Source: Entophlyctis helioformis
Lineage: Eukaryota > Chytridiomycota > Chytridiomycetes > Chytridiales > Chytriomycetaceae
Assembly (NCBI GenBank): GCA_025526915.1
Contig: JAHLKH010000047.1
Location: forward strand, 93,777 to 157,776
Direction: 5' to 3'
DNA: 64,000 nucleotides
This document shows positions 52,745-64,000 of this stretch, piece by piece. The notes under the pieces were generated by a model. That model was not told the DNA's origin and ran no database searches. It saw nothing but the letters and a program-made list of their open reading frames with translations. Both the position numbers and the translations under genes were made by a program. How positions within the stretch are numbered: the first letter of the stretch is position 1; every line of letters starts with the position of its first letter.

Positions 52745-54306
52745 ATGCTCCGTTCAACCGCCGTGAAGACGCTGTCGGCCGCGCTTGGCCACGGCACCGT
52801 CGCTGCCAGAGCAACCCGCAGTGAGTCCAACCGCTCCTGCACCACCATCCGCACCACCACGCACTCGGACTGACGCCTCGAGTGCAGTTGCGTCCTTCTC
52901 GGTGTCTCGCGCTGCTCGCTCGAGTGCGCATCACCATGGCAGCGAGACGCTCACACCGGCGGTTGCCAGTATCGTCGGCAAGCACCACATTGCCTCGGAC
53001 ATTGTTGCCCGCATTCCCCGCTCGGGTACGTCTGCTCGACCCTTTCGGCCGTCTTGACTGTGGATGCACAGATGCTCGTTGATCGCATCGTGATGGCATC
53101 GATCTCGGTCGATCTCGCAAGTGGACGAGGCTGGCTGGCTGGCTGGCTGACAGACTGATGCGGTGCGATGGCGCATGCGATGGCGCATGCCTTGGACAGG
53201 TCCCAAGGGCAGACTGCTCAAGGGCGACGTGCTCGCGTACATCTCCAACCCAGGCATCCTGGCCGGTCCAGGCGCAAGCGCTGGCAGTGCGGACGGGTTG
53301 CCCTTTGAGAGCGTCCCCATGCAGTACTATGCCGTCGCAGTCAACCCTGCGCTGCTGGCATGCAGCATCCTTGGTATGCTGGCTGCGAGTCTGTGCTTGT
53401 ATGGCACCGATGGGCAACTGATGCTGAATGTCTCGCCGATGTGTATGCAGATGGCAAGCCTCGCTCGGCACAGGATGTCATTGCCAGTGCTGTCGGTCGC
53501 ACGCTGCAGCAGTTTCCCAAGAGTGAGTTCGGGGACAAAGGCATGGCTTGGTGCACAGAGTGCATCAGAGCGACTGACTGGCATGAACGGTGTGGCAGTC
53601 AATGCGTCGTTTGATGCATCCAAGAAGGCTGCAGTGGCTGGCGCCACAGATCGCATGCTCCTGACCCGCGAGTCTGCGTTTGGACCTTCAACCATGGCGC
53701 TTCCGCTGAGCAACAAGCTCAGCAGCGTGGCTGTTGGCAAAGCTTTCCGCGACGACTCGACTGCTGCCGGCAAGACCACAGGTCTCTTCAGGTACGATCG
53801 CATCTGCGACGACTCTCGGGTCCTGTTTTTGGCTGCTCACGGATGCATGCCCCAGATTGCACGACTACACGGCCTTGCAAGTCGACGAGGTTCCGTCGCC
53901 GTACCTGTCGTCCAAGGACACGGCCATCCTCACAGTCTGCGCAGCCGATCTTGGCCAAGATGCTGCCGCCGCCAGCAGCGCCGACTCGGACGCAGCCTTT
54001 GACGAGCTCCTCGGCATTGTTCAGAAGCACTCTGAGCCCGCATCGACTCCGTCCAGCATCGACCTCTTTGCAGCCTCTGCCCCATCCGCGTCGGGAGCCT
54101 CATCGGCTCTTGACGCCGACGACGGACTGTTTGGTCTTGCAAGCCCGTCGCCCTCTGCCTTCCCAGCCGCCAACGGCACCCAGTCGCGCTCGACCCGGCT
54201 CGTGTTCGAGCTCACGGTCGACCGCCGCGCTGTCGACGACAAGACTGCACACAAGTTCCTCGAGACGCTCCGCAACACGCTCGAAAGGGACGCCGACTCC
54301 TTGTAG
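52745..54306 (+). CDS. PDX1: Pyruvate dehydrogenase complex protein X-like (E3-binding protein), no lipoyl domain
   Basis: Fungal PDX1/protein X anchors dihydrolipoamide dehydrogenase (E3) to the mitochondrial pyruvate dehydrogenase core. Exons 52745-52820, 52888-53025, 53200-53373, 53451-53522, 53599-53791, 53856-54306; about 367 residues. The N-terminus is a mitochondrial presequence type (MLRSTAVKTLSAALGHG). The peripheral-subunit-binding domain is clear: LTPAVASIVGKHHIASDIVA, then PKGRLLKGDVLAYISN. The C-terminal fold ends with LVFELTVDRRAVDDKTAHKF, then LETLRN, which matches the last segment of yeast Pdx1. No lipoyl domain (ETDK block) exists before the binding domain, and no exon for one fits in the upstream 170 bp. 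It is therefore either a reduced protein X or a gene missing its first exon. It converges with SSNA1, 94 bp apart. Confidence 0.75.
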
Positions 54307-54400
54307 ACTCCGCCCCACTGGACTTGCCATTGAGCCTCGCTTGCCTCCCTGCCTTCCACCCCACTCCCACCTGCTCCTTATTTTCTAGCAACACGATCAT

Positions 54401-54951
54401 TCATTGCCCGCCGTCCTTCCATGCATCGCCCTGCGTCCCTTGGTGCAGCACATCCAGCAGTGTCTGCGACGACTCGAGGATCTTTGCGTATGCATGCTCC
54501 GTCTCCTGCCAAACCCGCCGCCAGTCAGCTCCGATCGACCAACACAGCCAGCCAACCAGCCAGCCAGCCAGCCAGGCGAGCCGAGACTCACCTTGATAAG
54601 CTTGTCGTAGCGCTGCTTCTTGTCGTTGACGGCTGATTGGGACAGCCGGACCTGGTGCAGCTCGTCCTGCAGCTGGTTGATGAGCGCGGTGAGTTCCTGG
54701 CTCTTTGCGTCGAGCTCGTCGCTCTCTTGCTGCAGACTGTGGCAGACGGTCTGTCAGCCCGTTGCAACCGAGACATTGGGGTTCGCTGGCCATTCGGCCG
54801 GACTCGCCTTTGCCGCCGCTCGTACGCAACCTCGAGTGCTGTGGTGGCCGGGCAAGTGTGTCAGTGGCTGGGCGAGTGTGTGTGTGTGCCTGTGTGCGCT
54901 CTCACCCTTGACTATCTCGTTGTTAAAGGCTTGCAGTTTGGACGCCTTCAT
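54401..54951 (-). CDS. SSNA1: SSNA1 (NA14/DIP13), basal-body microtubule protein
   Basis: A small coiled-coil protein that forms fibrils and branches microtubules at basal bodies. Exons 54951-54906, 54838-54808 (31 nt), 54736-54592, 54505-54401; 108 residues (human 119). Diagnostic blocks: LQAFNNEIVK at the start and the C-terminal ETEHAYAKILESSQTLLDVL, almost identical to SSNA1 of animals and green algae (ETEAAYLKILESSQTLL). The rest is one long heptad coiled coil. The intron at 54737-54807 seems to use a GC donor (AAAG|gcgagt). The gene is normally limited to ciliated organisms, so it is good evidence of a flagellated life stage. Confidence 0.92.
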
Positions 54952-55129
54952 GCCCAATTGCACAGATCGCCGGCAAGATCCGGACATTGCCCTGGCTTCA
55001 TGGCCACGTTGGCAAGCAGACAAGACCACGTTGGAAGAGGATGTTCAATATGATGATGACAAGGATGGCAAGGATGATGGCAAAGTGATGACGAGCCAAA
55101 AGCAATCCAGCACGCAGGTGCACAGCAGA

Positions 55130-58100
55130 TCAGCGACGACGGGCAGACGGCGAGCCGCCATCGAACCGCTGGCGCTGCTGCCCAAGCCACGACGACGTCG
55201 CAGGGCTCTTGGTGCGGGGGGATCCAAAAGTGCCCGAGACGCCGCCGTTGCCGGCTCCAGCGCTGACGCCCATGGCCGCCTGCTGCAGGAACCGCATGCC
55301 CAGCTCGGTAAAGGCAGACATCATCAGACGCGTCTCGCGGCGTGCGGCCGTTCGGGTGTCCGCCACCTCCTTCTTGGCGCGCTCGAGCTCCATCTCCTTG
55401 CTCTTGACCGACTGCTGCAGCGACTCGAGGGCCTCGGTAAAGAACTCTTGCTGCCAGTCGACGAGTGCTTGTCAGCGAGTGCCGACCAAAGCGAAGCGAA
55501 AGTTGGTTGATGCAAGCGAGACAAGCGAGACACGCATGCGTACCTTGCCAGAAGCATCCTGGTTCTGGATCTTCTTGTTCTGGAGCACGATATGCTGTTT
55601 GACCATCACAGGTGCACTGTCAGCACAAAAGCCACGGAATGGCAGGCATGTGAACAGATGGGCCGCAAGTCAAAGCTGACCTCCTTGGCCTTTCTGAGAG
55701 AGTCCTGGTACTGCGCATTCTGGTCCTTGAGCAGCGTGATCTGCTGCGTGGCCATGGCAAGGTTCTGCGTGGTCTGGTCGGTCGACTGGCCACGGGTCTC
55801 CGAGGCAGCCAGCGTAGCACGCAGCTCGCTGTTCATGCGGTCGTGCTGCTGCAGACGCTCCTTGAGATCCATAATGGTGTTCTGCAGCGCCTCCTTCTCC
55901 ATGGACAGCGACGCAATGCGCGACGCTTGCGTCGAGTTGTCCGACGACAGCTGGTCCAGCTTCTTCTTGGTCTTCACGGGGTCGCCCGAGACGCTGTCGG
56001 GAGACATGGGCGATCCGCTGTCGCGGACGGGGCTGTCGGCCGACTTTTGCGACTTGACGCGGGCAAGCTCGGTCTCGACTTCCTGCAGACGGGTGCGTAG
56101 GTTGGAGCTGTTGCCGTCCCTGTCGGTGCCGTTGCGCAGGTGGGTGAGCTCGTTTTCGAGGCTCATGTTCTTCTCGATTGCGCGGCGGTAGTCCTCCTCC
56201 AGCTTGCTCTTGAAGCGGTTGGCGTCATCAAGGAGATTCTCGAGCACAAGCAGTTGGTTGAGCCTCTTGCTGTCCTCGGACTTTTCAGTGCGCAGACGGT
56301 GGATCTCGATCTCGAGCTGCTGCACTCGGCTGCTTGTCCCAAACACCTGGATGTAAGCAACAGAGACCGAGTCATGGCATCCAATGAACGCTAAACCCAA
56401 TCCTGCGACTTACTCGTCGCCTCCGCTGGCCGGCGCAGCACCATCCGTTGACCCTCTCAGCTCCACTGTGACCAGCAGACCGCACAATAGCAGCGTTTGA
56501 ACGATCAGTCAGTCAGCCAGCCAAGCAGCAATGACAGCAGGCACAGGCATCGCCTCTGCTCACCGCCAAACTCGAGATCACGGATGCGCTCCTGCAGCTC
56601 CTGAATAAGCTCCTGGTCGCGGTTGTGCTCGGCCTCGTAACGCTGGTACTTGACCTTGGTGTCGGACAGCTCAAACGCGAGCTTGGTGTTCTCCACCTGC
56701 ATGGCAGATGCCTTCTCTTCGAGCGACGACAGCTGGCCCTTGTAGGTCTCGATGAGCGACTTGAAGCTGTTGGCCTTGCGGTACTCGTCTTCGAGGGCGT
56801 TGTTGCGGCTCTCGTTGGCACGAAGCTGCTCTTCAAGGACCTGATGGAGCAGACAGCCTCGGACTGTGAGAACCACGGCAAAATGCACACCGCCTGTCAA
56901 GTGAGCCCAAGCAAGATGGCGATAGCCAACCGACCTTGATCGTACGTTTGAGCTCCGTGGTCTCGTCGATGCGCTTCTTGTACTTGTCGAGCATGGCCTC
57001 GGACTTTTGGAGCTTGTCGGCAGCATGGCGGAACTCGTCGACCTGGTCGCGGAGACGCTGGTTGTCATCCTGGAGACGACTGGCCTGGTCGGCCTGATTG
57101 TGGCAGCCAGGAGCAAGATCGTAGACGCGTAAGGAGAGGGGCGGTAAAGGGAGGCATGTGAAATGGCCGTGCATACCTTTTTAGTCATCTCGTTGATCTT
57201 GATGCTCTGCTTTTCGACAATCGACTCGAACTCGAGACGCTGGTTTTCGCTCTTGTCGCTGCAGAGAAACAGGGAAGAGGCGCATGAGAGGCTGTGATGA
57301 TGTGATGCGATGGGAAGCGAAGCGAAGCGATCTGCGCTTACAGCTCCGACTTGAGCTTGTCAATCTCTGTGCGCAGCAAAAAGTCGACATTGCCGGCCGA
57401 CTTGAACTCGGTGAGGGTATGCTCAAGATCGTCGATGCGCGCAGTCGCTTCCTGCTTCTCAGCAAGCAGTTGGTCCTGCGGTGGATGCAAGTGTGAGTGG
57501 ATGCTGCAGGCGTTGGATTGGGATGGATGGATGGATGTGTGGATGGATGGATGGATAAAAGACATACGTTCATGTGTTGGAGCTTCTCGAGTTTGGTGCG
57601 CATGTCCATGTTCACCGACTCCAACTCCAGCTGCTGGCGTGTGGACATGGAAGCCGGCGCCATGTTTTGGATGACCTCGGATCTGCAGCCAGACACAACA
57701 ACACACTGTGAGCGGATATGGACGGGCACCGAGAGCGATCGGACGCCGAGTCACTTACGGCTGGATGTCGTCCTCGAGGGGTCTAAGGCGGCTCATGATC
57801 TGCACACGGATGGGAGAGCATGCCCGATGAGTATCGGCGGATCGGGGCACAGATCCGGTGCACGGCACCCGAGGCTTACCGATTCGATGGCCACCATGAG
57901 CTCGTGCTGGTCGAACTGGCTGAGATTCTGGATCTTGGTGACGAAGCGCTGGTTGTCCTCTGACTGCACCGAGAGCGCAACGACAAAGTGGGCCAGGCGC
58001 AGGATGTGCTCTGGATCGCCCTGGGCGGCCAGCTGCAGCGACGGGCCGTCAAAGCCCAGATCGCTTGTGTCCTGGCCCAGGAACTCCTCAAAGTAGCTCT

Positions 58101-58708
58101 CCATGAGTTTGTACAGACGCTTGATGGTGTTGAACTTGTACACCCAGTTGTCGCCCATGTCTGTTATCTTGGGCAGCTTGAACCACTGCGGATCACTGCC
58201 AGGGGGTGTGGCAAACGCTTGTGTGTCAGACGGTGGGACCTGGCCAAGCAGACGAGCGAGGCGAAGCGAGGCGAGGCGAAGCTTACACGTTGTGGAGCAC
58301 CTCCAGGAAGGTGGTGCCGTCGGCCAGGTCCTGTAGCGAGCTAGGCGGCGAGGACACGCCGTCGAGCGAGTTGAGCTGCACAGCGTCGCCAGCGTCGCCA
58401 GCGTCGCCAGCGTACATGGTCAGTGTGCGGCGATATTAGCGCAGCCCCTGCAAGCCAGCCGTGCAAGCCAGCCAGCCAGCCGTGCGAGGCAGGTGCCGCA
58501 ACAGGATGCAAGGCGGCGCAGAGGACGGGCGGCAGCAGGAGCAGCACGGCGTGCACAGCGAGCGGCGGGCAGTGTGGACGGCGCACACGCCGGGCGGGCC
58601 TTGCAGCAGGGGCACGGGCCTTGCAGCGCGGGCACGGGCCTTGCAGCGCGGGCGTGGGCACGGGCAGCTTACCCAAGCGAGAAGAGCTTGCGCAGAGGCG
58701 GCCGCCAT
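55130..58708 (-). CDS. HOOK: HOOK-family microtubule/dynein adaptor
   Basis: Hook proteins link early endosomes to dynein through a FHIP complex. Thirteen exons: 58708-58673, 58375-58287, 58195-57880, 57799-57759, 57682-57568, 57475-57342, 57258-57177, 57093-56935, 56840-56564, 56465-56414, 56332-55681, 55594-55544, 55450-55130; about 774 residues. The N-terminal Hook domain (calponin-like) begins ALLAW-LNSLDG, then [17 protein letters not shown], and continues [16 protein letters not shown] and [12 protein letters not shown]. The remainder is coiled coil ([39 protein letters not shown]), ending in a Gly/Ser/Arg-rich tail. The 12-codon first exon was found because it supplies the missing first helix, and phase 0 fits. 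It is head to head with HDDC2 at 133 bp. Confidence 0.88.
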
Positions 58709-58841
58709 CGGTGCGTTGTTCGAGTTGAGCGAAGCAGTTGGCTTCAAATCGACCAACTCAACTACCGACAACAACCAAAGTCCAACTACCAAGACAGCGA
58801 CCAACACAACTTCCAACACAACCAACACTACGACCACGACC

Positions 58842-59688
58842 ATGACGGCGCTCGAGTTCCTGCACATCTGCCAGCGCCTCAAGACCACCAAGCGCACGGG
58901 CTGGGTCGACCGCGGCGTGCCTGGCGCAGAGTCCATTGCGGACCACATGCACCGCATGGTGGGCTCGCTGTCTTGGACGCTGTCTTGGACGCTGTCTTGG
59001 ACGCTGTCTTGGACACGGCCACAGCGACATGCAGACTGACGCCTGCGTGTCCGGCGCAGGGAGTCATGGCGATGCTCATCCAAGACGCGGCCATCGACCG
59101 CCACAGGCTCATCAAGATGGCGATCGTGCACGACCTGGCCGAGGCCGTCGTGGGCGACCTCACCCCGCACAGCGGCGTGTCCAAGGCCGAGAAGGAGCGG
59201 CGTGAGCGAGACGCCATGCTGTCGTTTGTGGACCTGAACGGGTCGTCGCCGCAGATCCTCGAGATCCTCGCGCTGTGGGAGGAGTACGAGGCCGCCCAGT
59301 CGCCCGAGGCGCTGCTCTGCAAGGATCTGGACAAGGTGGGCTTGAGGGCTTCAGTCTCGCTAAGATGGAGTGCCTGGACTGATCTGTTGTGCTCTGCTCT
59401 GCTCTGCTCTGATTCAGTTTGAGATGATCGTTCAGGCATTCGAGTACGAGCAGGGTACGCTGCTCTCTTGCCACGCTTTGCTTGCCACGCACGCCCTCGC
59501 ATCCTCGCATGTGCATGTGCTTGGGCATGGACTGCCTTCTAACGGATCGTGTATTGCTCACAGCTACGGGAAAACATCTCGACGAGTTCTACGAGTCCAC
59601 AAAGGGCCGCTTCACGCATCCAGAAGTCAAGGCCATGGTCGACGAGTTGTATGCCGAGAGAAAGAGCAAGCTTGGACGCGACGTGTGA
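58842..59688 (+). CDS. HD-domain 5'-deoxynucleotidase HDDC2 (YfbR/YGK1 type)
   Basis: Dephosphorylates deoxynucleoside 5'-monophosphates. Exons 58842-58958, 59060-59335, 59418-59454, 59564-59688; 184 residues (human 204). The HD motif set is intact: [20 protein letters not shown] (first His), [20 protein letters not shown] (HD pair) and [20 protein letters not shown] (final Asp). The C-terminus ([17 protein letters not shown]) matches eukaryotic HDDC2. The start follows a run of threonine/asparagine codons that could extend the ORF upstream, but the first ATG in the conserved context (CCATGACGGC) is preferred. Intron 1 holds four CTGTCTTGGACG-like repeats. Confidence 0.93.
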
Positions 59689-59895
59689 GACGCAACACGC
59701 CGCGCTTCGACTCTTGTTTCCAATGATACTTATTGATCTACGATTAGTCCATCTGCCTCTGTGTGGCTACGATCGCTACTGTCTGTCAATGCCTCCACAG
59801 TCTGGGAGCGGCGCTTGCGCCACAGCTCTGCTCATGTTCATGTGAGACGGGCTGTACACCAAGTGAACGGATCAAGCAACTCTGGCTGCACAAAC

Positions 59896-61399
59896 TTACG
59901 CGTCAATCTCCTGCTGGAGCTTGGTCCACTTGGAGAGATTGGCGATGCTCTTGGAATCCACGTCAATGAGACGGATGCGGTCAAGGGATGCCGTGTTGTG
60001 GTCATACGCAGACGGAGTAAAGACCAGCATGATGGACAGATCCTTGAGTGTCATGGACAGCAGGAACCGGCAGATTCGAGCAAGCCCGTCTGTGCTGGCG
60101 TCGCTGCCCGAAGCGTAGTCTTGCAGGACTTGGTCGATATTGTCCAGCAAGTGCGAATCAATATCCGATTCCTGGATTCCTGCTGCAGCCAGGCCGGCAA
60201 CTAGGCTCTTGATGACTGCAGGGTCGTGATGTAAAGCGCCTTGGTGGTCCTGCAGCATGGTCAGCAGCGGATTGGACAGCAGCACTTTGGTCATCTGGTC
60301 CAGGAACGCGTCCAGCGAGCCAAACAACTCCTGAATGGTAGGCTTGTTCTGAGCGGCCATCCATCACGACTCCAGCGTCAGCCAGTTGCAGCACAGGCTG
60401 AGTCGAAATCATGGACCGAGTGCACTCACCAGGTCGTGGCTTACATGCGCGCCATCCACAAACACCTTGAGGTTGTTTTGAGGCGTTTCGAGCAGATCGG
60501 CAAGCGCTCTGCGAACCTGATCGCGTGTTCCTCCAAACAGACGCAACGGACAGAACTTGCTTGCAGGCTTTCCCTGTTGGGTCTGTCTGAGGATCTGGTG
60601 GCCGCAGAAGCGACAGACACGGGAGCTTGCTTCGGCAGGGATGAATGCCCACTTTGGCTGTGTGTGTGCGCGTGCGTGTATGAGCAACAGGCGGCCAGCC
60701 GCCGACAGTCAGCGACGGCCAAGCAGCAGTCGGATGGACACCGCACTTGCCTTGATCTCCAGCGCCAGTGAGTGCCACTTGGCAGCGACAGGCACCGCCT
60801 GGTCAGGCAGCAGCGATCTGAGCGTGTGCGCCAGCAGCGTGTTTTCGACACGCAGCGCATGCGTCTGGCTCATGTCGATGAACGAGGCGAGTCTGCGGTC
60901 CGGCGAGCGCAGAGGATCGATGACGGTGGCAATGTCCTTGAGCAGCAGCGGCGACACACGGACGATGGACTGCAGGTGCCGTCAGCAGACGATTGCGGCC
61001 ACGGCACACGGCACATCGCACACGGCACACGGCACGCACCGTGTGCGGCACCAGAGCGCGGCCAAACAGCCGCTCGGTGACCAGCGACTGGAAGCCGGCC
61101 CGCTTGGCCAGCTCGGACTCGGTGTGCGTGTGCTGCGACGGTGTTGCCGTCGACGTGGCCTTGGACAGCCGCAGCACACACGGCAGGCCACGAGCCGCAC
61201 GGGCGTGTCCGTTGGTCTGTCCGTTGGTCTGTCCGTTGGTCTGTCCGTTGCAGGCATTGCTCTGTGCGTCATCATCATTGTCGTCTTTGTTGTCGTCTTT
61301 GTTGTCGTCGTCGCTGTCGTCGTCGCTGTCGGCCAGACCCGCAACCACGACGTGGGCGTTGCCTTCGCCTGCGAGCGTCCACGTCACAACATCATCCAT
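59896..61399 (-). CDS. IPK1: Inositol-pentakisphosphate 2-kinase
   Basis: Makes InsP6 (phytate) from InsP5 in the nucleus, needed for mRNA export. Exons 61399-61040, 60969-60751, 60657-60430, 60348-59896; 419 residues. Recognisable blocks: the N-terminal start TWTLAGEGNAHVVVAGL (nucleotide-binding G-loop), EIKPKWAFIP, VCRFCGHQ (zinc-binding cysteines), CPLRLFGGTRDQVRRALADL, NNLKVFVDG, and the C-terminal FLLSMTLKDLSIMLVF, IRLIDVDSKSI. All follow IPK1. An acidic repeat (DDDSDDDNKDD) and a fourfold GQTN repeat lie near the N-terminus. The intron at 60658-60750 appears to be GC-AG (AAG|gcaagt), which keeps EIKPKW intact. It is head to head with ATG8, 60 bp apart. Confidence 0.93.
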
Positions 61400-61459
61400 C
61401 GCGCGTTATATCGAAGCTTTCCGACAAACTCTGAAGCTCATCGCCACTTGACCAACACA

Positions 61460-62376
<917 letters not shown>

Positions 62377-62610
62377 TCGCCATCTGCCTGTCTGCCCGTC
62401 TGTCCGTCAGTCCACCTGCCCGTCTGCCCGTCTGCCCGCCCGTGTATCCAGCCGCCCGCCGCCAGCCAAGCACGCCCACACAACCAACGCCCCACGGCCC
62501 CTTGCCACCCACACCGCCCAGCCGCTGCCTCTTTATCTCTTTGTGTCCATTGCAATACAGTGCGATCTCTGTCGTCTGGCCGTCCGTCCTTTCCGCCGTG
62601 TGCCCCAACG

Positions 62611-64000
62611 ATGAATGCGATCGCGCAGCTGCTGTCGGCGCTGCCCGTGTTCGCCATTGACGCTGACTCGGTCGCCGTCCTTGACGAGCCGCACGACTTC
62701 CGAGAGGCGCTGCGGGTGCGTCGCCCGGCTGCCACTGCCGCTTCACACGCATGCACGCACACACGCACGCACACACACACGCACGCACACATTCAGCTCC
62801 ACTCACACGGCTTGCACTCTCACAGGCAGGCATTCGCTCGGCAAAGCACCGCATCTGCCTGGCGTCGCTGTATGTCGGCTCGTCAGAGACTGCACTGGTA
62901 CGTTGCTGGCAGACATGCCCTGCCCGAGGCCGTGTGCACAGCCAGTGCCACGCACCACGCTCACACGTTGCATCGGCAGATGGACGAGCTTGCGGCCGCC
63001 CTCGCCGCCAATCCCGACCTGCAGCTGTCGGTCCTTGTCGACGGCTTCCGAGGCACACGTTCCAACGCACGCGGCGAGAGCTCGTCGACCATGTTTGCGA
63101 CGCTGGCCAGGCGGTTCCCGGGCCAGGTGCAGCTGTCGCTATACCGCTCGCCCGCAGCGCAATCCACGCTGATGTCGCTTGTGCCGCAGCGCTTCAACGA
63201 GGTCTTTGGCCTGCAGCACATCAAGGCGTACCTCTTCGACGATCATGTTCTTGTCAGCGGGTATGTGCAGCGCGCCGCGTGCCGGCGTCGCACATCTCGT
63301 CCAGCCGTCCGCCTGGCTGCTGACATGCCTGTGCAGTGCCAACCTGAGCGGCGACTACTTTACCAACAGACAGGATCGCTACGTTCTCTTCAGGAACTCG
63401 CCCGGCCTTGCCGCCTACTTTGCCGACCTCATAGATCGGCTGGCCGATATCTCTGCGCCACCACCCGACGAGCCCAAAGCGCTCGTCAGCGATGCATCGG
63501 GCCGGCCCATGCGCACAACGGCCCGCATGCGTCGCCAGGACCTTCTCTCCCACGCGCGCCAGACGCTGACCGACTTTTCCGAGTCGTGGATCGCGCGGGA
63601 CACAGCTTGAACGATCGCAGCTGCTCGCCCTGTCATCGCCTGACGATCCATCTGTGTCGCTTGGACACGCAAGATCAGGACGCCGGCCCCGAGTCGTCGT
63701 CGGTGCGTTCCCCAGACCCCGCACCAGCCAACGCAACACTTGCACCAACCACCTTTGCGACGCCGGCGATCCAGCTCGGTGTCGCGGGCATCACGTACGA
63801 CCAGGACACCATGCTCAGCATCCTGGCACATCTCGCGGCATCGCCCAACACCGCATCGCTGACGCTGGCGAGCGGCTACCTCAACCTGCCGGAGCCGTAT
63901 CGCCGGCTGCTGGTCAAATGCCAGACACCAGACATCCGCATCCTGTGCTCGTCGCCCGAGGCAAACGGCTTCTACGGATCCAAAGGCGTGTCGCGCTTTA
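62611..64000 (+). CDS. PGS1: Phosphatidylglycerophosphate synthase PGS1 (3' partial)
   Basis: Mitochondrial enzyme that makes phosphatidylglycerophosphate from CDP-diacylglycerol, the committed step to cardiolipin. Exons 62611-62715, 62826-62897, 62980-63260, and 63337 to the window edge. A phospholipase-D-like fold: [11 protein letters not shown] near the N-terminus, then the first HKD motif [20 protein letters not shown] and [10 protein letters not shown]. Later blocks near the window end ([30 protein letters not shown]) lead towards the second HKD site. The frame stops at TGA (63608-63610), but the continuing PGS1 sequence is in another frame from about 63597, so one extra base near CGGG is likely. 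An upstream targeting exon is possible but not seen. Confidence 0.88.
   Translation, partial: MNAIAQLLSALPVFAIDADSVAVLDEPHDFREALRVRRPAATAASHACTHTRTHTHTHAHIQLHSHGLHSHRQAFARQSTASAWRRCMSARQRLHWYVAGRHALPEAVCTASATHHAHTLHRQMDELAAALAANPDLQLSVLVDGFRGTRSNARGESSSTMFATLARRFPGQVQLSLYRSPAAQSTLMSLVPQRFNEVFGLQHIKAYLFDDHVLVSGYVQRAACRRRTSRPAVRLAADMPVQCQPERRLLYQQTGSLRSLQELARPCRLLCRPHRSAGRYLCATTRRAQSARQRCIGPAHAHNGPHASPGPSLPRAPDADRLFRVVDRAGHSLNDRSCSPCHRLTIHLCRLDTQDQDAGPESSSVRSPDPAPANATLAPTTFATPAIQLGVAGITYDQDTMLSILAHLAASPNTASLTLASGYLNLPEPYRRLLVKCQTPDIRILCSSPEANGFYGSKGVSRF

Overview
This is nuclear DNA of an intron-rich, GC-rich eukaryote, most likely a flagellated early-diverging fungus (a chytrid, possibly Rhizophydiales-like). 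The assignment is inference. Fungal-type genes (ARO7 chorismate mutase, ERB1, SCD6, a PDX1-like pyruvate dehydrogenase subunit) sit beside genes usually lost with the flagellum or in yeasts and moulds: MORN5, SSNA1, a one-domain CatSper-like channel, FANCL, CLEC16A and a retinoblastoma (RB) protein. Introns are mostly 50-120 nt. I rebuilt the genes exon by exon from splice sites, reading phase and family resemblance.

Layout. 1-9.2 kb: tail of an ankyrin-repeat gene, TFIIA large subunit (-), cation channel (+), NOP56 (-), a cysteine-rich relic (+), chorismate mutase (+) and an AlkB-like pseudogene (+). 9.2-16.6 kb: a leucine-rich-repeat gene cut off by a nearly complete Ty3/gypsy chromodomain retrotransposon (element on -) with LTRs, polypurine tract and one uninterrupted 2023-codon ORF. 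16.6-19.4 kb: gene-poor, repetitive. 19.4-28.4 kb: CLEC16A-like (+), Alba-domain protein (-), ERB1/BOP1 (-), FANCL (+). 28.4-35.3 kb: two decayed Ty1/copia relics flanking a cyclin E-like gene (+). 35.5-43.7 kb: SCD6/LSM14 (-), AP-3 sigma (-), MORN5 (+), a double-AAA ATPase (+). 44-49 kb: an 18-exon RB-family gene (+). 49.2-52.6 kb: ankyrin gene, non-LTR reverse-transcriptase fragment (-), an unrecognised gene. 52.7-64 kb: PDX1-like (+), SSNA1 (-), HOOK (-), HDDC2 (+), IPK1 (-), ATG8 (+) and PGS1 (+, running off the window).

Themes. Cell-cycle entry: the cyclin E-like gene and its expected target RB lie about 10 kb apart. Membrane traffic and autophagy: CLEC16A, AP-3 sigma, HOOK, ATG8. Flagellum: MORN5, SSNA1, probably the CatSper-like channel. 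Ribosome and RNA: NOP56, ERB1, Alba, SCD6. Several neighbours are head to head with very short spacers (ERB1/FANCL 50 bp, IPK1/ATG8 60 bp, HOOK/HDDC2 133 bp).

Two recurring oddities: at least six introns appear to use GC-AG instead of GT-AG, and several otherwise good genes carry single-base frame breaks, mostly in short homopolymers (NOP56, ARO7, CLEC16A, ATG8, cyclin, PGS1, ankyrin), which looks more like long-read indel error than biology. Exon coordinates were derived by hand; an occasional one-base slip is possible, and first exons of the channel and the AAA gene were not found.
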